DNA of 17,845 bases from JAUREX01 sp044356825 (lineage in GTDB: Bacteria; Pseudomonadota; Alphaproteobacteria; Rhodobacterales; Rhodobacteraceae). The notes beneath the pieces are model-generated. The model did not search any database. It saw nothing but the letters and a program-made list of their open reading frames with translations, and was not told the DNA's origin. Made by a program: the position numbers and the translations under genes. Of this stretch, positions 14,431 through 17,845 are shown one piece after another. Each line of letters starts with the position of its first letter. Position 1 is the first letter of the stretch. The DNA lies in assembly GCA_044356825.1 (NCBI GenBank), contig JBIKVM010000043.1, positions 1-17,845 on the forward strand, in the 5' to 3' direction.

Positions 14431-15128
14431 GGCGCGTCGCCCAGATAAGCCCGCAGCGCGCCGCGGGCCTCGCCGAAGAAGTGCGCCGTCGGCACGGGCG
14501 GCAGCGCAACTCCGCCATCGACGAAAACGCACATCCCGGCGAATCGTTTGGCGTCGCCCGGATCATGGGTGACAAGCAGCACGAGCGCGCCCGTCTCGGT
14601 CGCGATCCGATCGACCAGCGCCAGCATGTCGGCCTTCAGCGCCGGTCCGAAGGCCGCGAAGGGCTCATCGAGCAAAAGGATGGGGCGCGGCCGCAGCAGC
14701 GTGCGCGCAAGCGCCACGCGCGCCGCCTCGCCCCCTGACAGCGTTCCGGGCCGCCGTCCCCCGGCCCCCGGCAGGCCCACACGAGCCAGCGCCTGCGCGA
14801 TCCGGGATCGGTCCTCGGGGCCGAGCCGCAGCGCGGGCGAGATCCCGAGCCCGAGATTTTCCCCCACATCGAGGTGCGGAAAAAGGTTCTGGTCCTGAAA
14901 GAGGATGCTGACCGGCCGGGCGCCGGGCTCCAGCGGCCCAAGATCGCGCCCCTCCCACAGGATGCGGCCCCGCGCGGGCGCGACGAAGCCCGCGATCGCC
15001 CCGAGCAGCGTCGATTTCCCCGCCCCCGAGGGGCCGATCAGCGCCACACGCGCCCCCGCCGGCACCGACCAGTCGGCCCGGAGCGTGAAATCGCCCGCCT
15101 CGATCACGAGCCCGTCAAGGTTGAGCAT
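14427..15128 (-). CDS. thiQ: Thiamine/TPP ABC importer ATPase ThiQ
   Basis: Cytoplasmic ATPase of the thiamine, thiamine phosphate and TPP importer. The 233-residue protein has Walker A GPSGAGKST (32-40), the Q-loop FQDQNLFPHL (Q78 region), the signature LSGGEAARVALART (130-143, with E in place of the common Q), Walker B ILLLDEPF (150-157), the ThiQ-style D-loop AAFGPAL, and the switch His in LVTHDPGDA (H188). ATG at 15128 (MLNLDGLVIEAGDF) is preceded by GGGGAAGGGGGGG and lies inside the end of thiP, overlapping it by 14 nt, so translation is probably coupled. It is the last gene of thiBPQ. Its stop TAG shares CTAG with the IalB-like gene. Confidence 0.96.
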   Translation of the reverse strand: MLNLDGLVIEAGDFTLRADWSVPAGARVALIGPSGAGKSTLLGAIAGFVAPARGRILWEGRDLGPLEPGARPVSILFQDQNLFPHLDVGENLGLGISPALRLGPEDRSRIAQALARVGLPGAGGRRPGTLSGGEAARVALARTLLRPRPILLLDEPFAAFGPALKADMLALVDRIATETGALVLLVTHDPGDAKRFAGMCVFVDGGVALPPVPTAHFFGEARGALRAYLGDAP

Positions 15129-16701
15129 CGCCCCCCCTTCCCCAGCGGTCGCAGAGCGCGAAGCCCGCAAAGGCCATGACCACGAGCAGCAGGGCCGCCC
15201 CCGCCGCCTCATCCATCCGGAACGCCCCCATCAGGCGCATGACCTGCAAGGGCAGCGTCGGCGCCTCGGTCGCAAACAGCGCGATCACGCCGAGATCGCC
15301 CATCGCGAAGGCAACCGCCACCCCCGCCCCGAAGCCCAGCGGCCGGCGCAGGCGCGGCAGAAGGACCAGCCGCAAGAACCCCGCGGCCGAAAGGCCGAGC
15401 GCCGCGGCAAGGCGGCCCTCCGTCGCCGCGATCTCGCGCGCGGGCGGGATGAGGAGCCGCAGCACGAAGGGCAGCGCCAGCACCCCGTTCAGCACCGCCG
15501 TGACGCCCAGCGCCACCCGGTCGGGGGCGATGACCGGAAAGAGCAGGAGGAAGAGCCCCGCCCCGAGCACGAGCGGCGAGGCGACGACGGGCAGCATCGC
15601 GGCAACCTCGGCCGCGCGCCCCCCCGCGCCCCCGCGCAGGATCGGGCCGAGCAGCGCGACGGCACCCGCGACCGCGACCGCCGCCGAGACGGGCGCGATC
15701 AGGGCCGAGCGGAGCGCCGCCTGCCAGACCGGGGCGGGCAGCGTCGCGATCTCGGGCAGGCCGCGCGCCACCACCGCCGCGATCGGCGCAGAGATGAGCG
15801 CGGCCGCGGCGAGCAGGACGAGCGCATCGGCCGCGCGTGCCACCGGGCCCGCCGCCCCCGGAACGGCCTCGATCCGCCGCCCGGCACCGGGGCCGAAGCC
15901 GCTCGGTGCCGCCATCGCCCCCGCCGCAACCACCGCCGCCGCGCAGAGCCCCGCCTGCACGAGCGCGAGCAGCGCCGCCCGCCCGAGGTCGAAATCGAAC
16001 CGCACCGCCTGATAGATCGCAAGCTCGACCGTCGTGGCCCGCGGTCCGCCCCCGAGAATCAACGCCACCGCGAACGACCCGAGGCAGACCAGAAAGATCG
16101 CAAGCAGCGCGCCCGGCAGCACGGCGCGCAGCATCGGCCGCTCGATGTGGCGCGCGACGTCGCGGGCGGAAAAGCCGAGGCTCGCGGCAAGGCGCAGCCG
16201 CTCGGCCGGGATCGCCTGCCAGCCGTGCAGGATCATCCGCACCGCAAGCGGGAGGTTGAGGAACACATGCGCGAGCACGACGCCGCCCAGCCCGTAGACA
16301 TCGACCGCGGGCAGCCCCAGCGCACCCAGCGCGGCGTTGACCGCCCCGCGCTGCCCGAAGATCGCGACCAGCCCGAGGACCGCCACGATCACCGGCAGAA
16401 GGAAGGGCGCGCCGAGGGCCGTGACGAAGGCCGCGCGCCCGGCAAAGCGTCGGCGCGCCAGCGCGCGCGCCACCGGCACCGCGAGCGCGAGCGACAGCAG
16501 GGCCGACAGCGCCGCCTGCGAGAGGGTGAAGCGGATGGCGGCGATGTCGGCCGGGCCAAGGCCGCCGCCCCCCTGCCCCGCGCCCCCCTGCCCCGCGCGC
16601 GCCAGCACGGCAAGCGTGCCGAGGCAGAGCGCGGCGAGCCCCCCCGCCGCGACCGCCCCCGGCCAGGCCGGAGGGCTCAGCGCGAGAGCGCGCCGCGCCA
16701 C
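15115..16701 (-). CDS. thiP: Thiamine/TPP ABC importer permease ThiP
   Basis: Two-domain inner-membrane permease of the thiamine importer. From GTG 16701 it has 528 residues (E. coli ThiP is about 536), with about 12 membrane helices in two homologous halves. Each half has an EAA-type loop for ThiQ contact: IPAERLRLAASLGFSARDVARHIERPMLRAVLPGALLAIF in the first half and IAATEGRLAAALGLSAAGFLRLVLLPRLRRPLGFGAGVAVAF in the second. The frame stays open upstream into thiB, but that portion is a shadow of thiB. GTG at 16701 gives MARRALALSPPAWPGAV, directly before the first helix; it overlaps thiB by 25 nt and has a modest GGCGG upstream. The start could alternatively be the CTG at 16680, which is less likely. 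Confidence 0.94.
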   Translation of the reverse strand: MARRALALSPPAWPGAVAAGGLAALCLGTLAVLARAGQGGAGQGGGGLGPADIAAIRFTLSQAALSALLSLALAVPVARALARRRFAGRAAFVTALGAPFLLPVIVAVLGLVAIFGQRGAVNAALGALGLPAVDVYGLGGVVLAHVFLNLPLAVRMILHGWQAIPAERLRLAASLGFSARDVARHIERPMLRAVLPGALLAIFLVCLGSFAVALILGGGPRATTVELAIYQAVRFDFDLGRAALLALVQAGLCAAAVVAAGAMAAPSGFGPGAGRRIEAVPGAAGPVARAADALVLLAAAALISAPIAAVVARGLPEIATLPAPVWQAALRSALIAPVSAAVAVAGAVALLGPILRGGAGGRAAEVAAMLPVVASPLVLGAGLFLLLFPVIAPDRVALGVTAVLNGVLALPFVLRLLIPPAREIAATEGRLAAALGLSAAGFLRLVLLPRLRRPLGFGAGVAVAFAMGDLGVIALFATEAPTLPLQVMRLMGAFRMDEAAGAALLLVVMAFAGFALCDRWGRGGDAQP

Positions 16702-17660
16702 CGCTCGACCGCCGGACCGCGCAACGCCTCGGCCTCTCCCGGTTCGAGATAGAGCGACCGCTCGGGCCGGTGGAGCGTCGCGAAGCCCTCGGGCAGGCCG
16801 GCGGCCGGGGTGACGGCCGGATACATCCAGTTCGTCTCGGGGATGACCGATTGCGCGGCGTCCGAGACGAGATAGGCGAGGAACGCGCGCGCCAGATCGG
16901 GGGCGTCCGACCCGGCCAGCATCGCCGCGACCTCGACCTGAAGGTAGTGCCCCTCGGCGAAGGGCGCGGCGGCCTTGCTGTCGTCGCCCTCGGCGATGAG
17001 GTGATAGGCGGGCGAGGTCGTGTAGCTCAGCACCATGTCGGCCTCGCCCTCGAGGAACAGCCCATAGGCCTCGGACCAACCGGGCGTCACCGTCACGATG
17101 TTGTCGGCAAGGCCCGCCCAGATCTCGGCGGCGCGCGGCCCATAGGCGGCCTCGACCCACATCACGAGGCCGAGGCCGGGCGTGGATGAGCGCGGATCCT
17201 GCACGATGATGCGCAGATCCGACGCCGCGAGGGCCTCGAAATCCGCGGGCGGATCGGCCAGCCGCGTGCGGTCGTGGACAAAGGCGAACCACCCCCAGTC
17301 AAACGGCAGGAAATCGGGATCGGACCAGACGACGGGCAGATCGAGATCGGCCTCGACCCCGTGCGGGGCGAAAAGGTCGCTTCCGCGTGCCGCCGCCACG
17401 AGGTTCGAATCGAGGCCAACGATCACATCGGCGGCGCCCCGCCCGCCCTCGAGCCGCGCGCGCGCCAGCAGCGCCGCGCCGTCGCCCGCGCCGATGATCT
17501 CGAGCTTGCAGGCACAGACGGCCTCGAACCCGGCCGTGATCGCGGGCCCCGGGCCCCATTCGGACACGAAGCTGTCATAGGCCAGCACCGTCAGCACGGG
17601 CACGTCGGCCCGGGCTGTCAGAGGAGCAATCGCAAGAGTTGCCGCCAGAAGATATCGCAT
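16677..17660 (-). CDS. thiB: Thiamine/TPP-binding periplasmic protein ThiB
   Basis: Periplasmic receptor that delivers thiamine and its phosphates to ThiPQ. The 327-residue protein starts with a signal peptide MRYLLAATLAIAPLTARA, probably cleaved before DVPVLTVLAYDSF, the conserved start of mature ThiB. Other family segments are FEAVCACKLEIIGAGDGAALLARARLEGG, ADVIVGLDSNLV, PFDWGWFAFVHDR, QDPRSSTPGLGL, VTVTPGWSEAYGLFLEGEADMVLSYTTSPAYH and a C-terminal ETNWMYPAV. The ATG at 17660 has a strong GGAGG 5 nt upstream, which the leader can sequester (see riboswitch). First gene of the operon. Identification is supported both by family motifs and by the TPP riboswitch. Confidence 0.97.
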   Translation of the reverse strand: MRYLLAATLAIAPLTARADVPVLTVLAYDSFVSEWGPGPAITAGFEAVCACKLEIIGAGDGAALLARARLEGGRGAADVIVGLDSNLVAAARGSDLFAPHGVEADLDLPVVWSDPDFLPFDWGWFAFVHDRTRLADPPADFEALAASDLRIIVQDPRSSTPGLGLVMWVEAAYGPRAAEIWAGLADNIVTVTPGWSEAYGLFLEGEADMVLSYTTSPAYHLIAEGDDSKAAAPFAEGHYLQVEVAAMLAGSDAPDLARAFLAYLVSDAAQSVIPETNWMYPAVTPAAGLPEGFATLHRPERSLYLEPGEAEALRGPAVERWRGALSR

Positions 17661-17665
17661 CGTCG

Positions 17666-17694
17666 CCTCCGTTTCGTGGTCTTCGCTGCGGAGG
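17666..17694 (-). promoter_or_regulatory. Hairpin sequestering the thiB ribosome binding site
   Basis: Read with thiB, CCTCCG (17694-17689) can pair with CGGAGG (17671-17666), which is the thiB ribosome binding site, across a 17-nt loop. The same CCTCCG lies inside CCCTCCGC (17695-17688), which is perfectly complementary over 8 bp to GCGGAGGG (17730-17723) in the 3' part of the TPP aptamer. The two pairings exclude one another, so this is the likely expression platform, acting on translation initiation. Confidence 0.75.
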
Positions 17695-17709
17695 GGGCAG
17701 GCGCTGCGG

Positions 17710-17798
17710 CACCTTCGACCTTCCCTCCGCCGGTCCTAACCGGTTCAGGTTCAACGGGTCCGCTTGCGCGTCTCAGCCCAGAAGGGCGCCCCGAGGTG
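17710..17798 (-). ncRNA. TPP riboswitch (THI element) for thiBPQ
   Basis: Read on the minus strand, the thi-box order is complete. CACCTC (P1 side) leads into GGGGCGCC (P2), the invariant GGCTGAGA at 17778-17771, ACCC (17759-17756, closing P2), and TTGAACCTGA at 17754-17745. Stem CCGGT/ACCGG (17743-17739 with 17734-17730, TAGG loop) follows, then CGGAGGGAA at 17729-17721. P1 can form as ACCT (17797-17794) with AGGT (17721-17718), or alternatively CACCT with AGGTG (17714-17710). It binds thiamine pyrophosphate and should turn the thiamine importer off when TPP is plentiful. Confidence 0.95.
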
Positions 17799-17804
17799 AG
17801 CTTT

Positions 17805-17832
17805 AGAATAGCGCCCCCCCGCGCGACCGCAA
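17805..17832 (-). promoter_or_regulatory. Candidate sigma-70 promoter of thiBPQ
   Basis: On the minus strand TTGCGG (17832-17827) and TATTCT (17810-17805) are 16 bp apart. This predicts a transcript start near 17798, exactly at the 5' edge of the TPP aptamer, which supports the call. The -35 element lies within one arm of the inverted repeat at the window edge. Confidence 0.45.
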
Positions 17833-17845
17833 GAGCCCTTGCGGT
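17826..17845. repeat. Perfect inverted repeat at right edge
   Basis: ACCGCAAG (17826-17833) and CTTGCGGT (17838-17845) form an 8-bp perfect stem with a 4-nt AGCC loop. It may be the terminator of a minus-strand gene lying to the right, though no T run follows on that strand. It also overlaps the proposed thiB -35 element. The window ends on the last base of the stem, so it may extend further. Confidence 0.6.

Noticed and set aside
14905..16752. Plus-strand open frame of 615 codons opposite thiQ and thiP
   Set aside because: Arg/Pro/Ala/Glu-rich antisense shadow of a membrane protein; the ABC transporter genes explain the region fully.
1..17845. Mobile element, CRISPR array, tRNA, rRNA, toxin-antitoxin or defence island
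   Set aside because: No transposase, integrase, direct-repeat array, cloverleaf or small paired toxin genes were seen on either strand; all gaps between genes are under 250 bp and are described above.

Overview
The window looks like chromosomal DNA of a high-GC alphaproteobacterium, most likely of the Rhodobacterales (Rhodobacteraceae). The clues are a cbb3 oxidase operon divergent from a universal stress protein with FnrL-type boxes between them, alphaproteobacterial forms of FlgL, FlgK and MotB, an IalB-like secreted protein, and a thiBPQ operon behind a TPP riboswitch. I found no mobile element, CRISPR array, tRNA or rRNA. It reads as core genome, and I see no clear novel multi-gene system. 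The more interesting signals are regulatory.

Layout. (1) 1-2061, minus: ccoN followed by the 5' part of ccoO, which runs off the left edge; these are the core subunits of the microaerobic cbb3 cytochrome c oxidase. (2) 2062-2282: shared divergent control region with two perfect FNR-type boxes exactly 42 bp apart. (3) 2283-3981, plus: a tandem universal stress protein, a strong terminator, then a DeoR/GlpR-type repressor. (4) 3997-9788, minus: a flagellar unit transcribed motB, flgE, flgK, flgL, flgI, with a CtrA-like site in the motB-flgE gap. (5) 9789-9946: motB/gntR divergent region with an 18-bp near-palindrome and a G-rich tract. (6) 9947-10648, plus: a GntR/FCD regulator, convergent with a DUF2189-type membrane protein. 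(7) 11485-13689, minus: prfB (release factor 2) and a type II (Rhizobium-type) L-asparaginase. (8) 13858-14430, plus: an IalB-like exported protein, convergent with thiQ. (9) 14427-17660, minus: thiB-thiP-thiQ, a thiamine/TPP ABC importer, preceded at 17710-17798 by a TPP riboswitch whose downstream sequence shows three mutually exclusive segments able to hide or expose the thiB ribosome binding site.

How the parts work together: low oxygen, sensed by an FNR-type regulator, should switch on the oxidase and the stress protein together. The flagellar block supplies the stator protein (MotB), hook (FlgE), two hook-filament junction proteins (FlgK, FlgL) and the P ring (FlgI); MotA, flagellin and the export apparatus must lie elsewhere. 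The thiamine importer is shut off by its own product through the riboswitch. Two separate convergent gene pairs end in the same way, with both TAG stop codons sharing one CTAG palindrome. Every stretch of DNA over 300 bp carries a gene.
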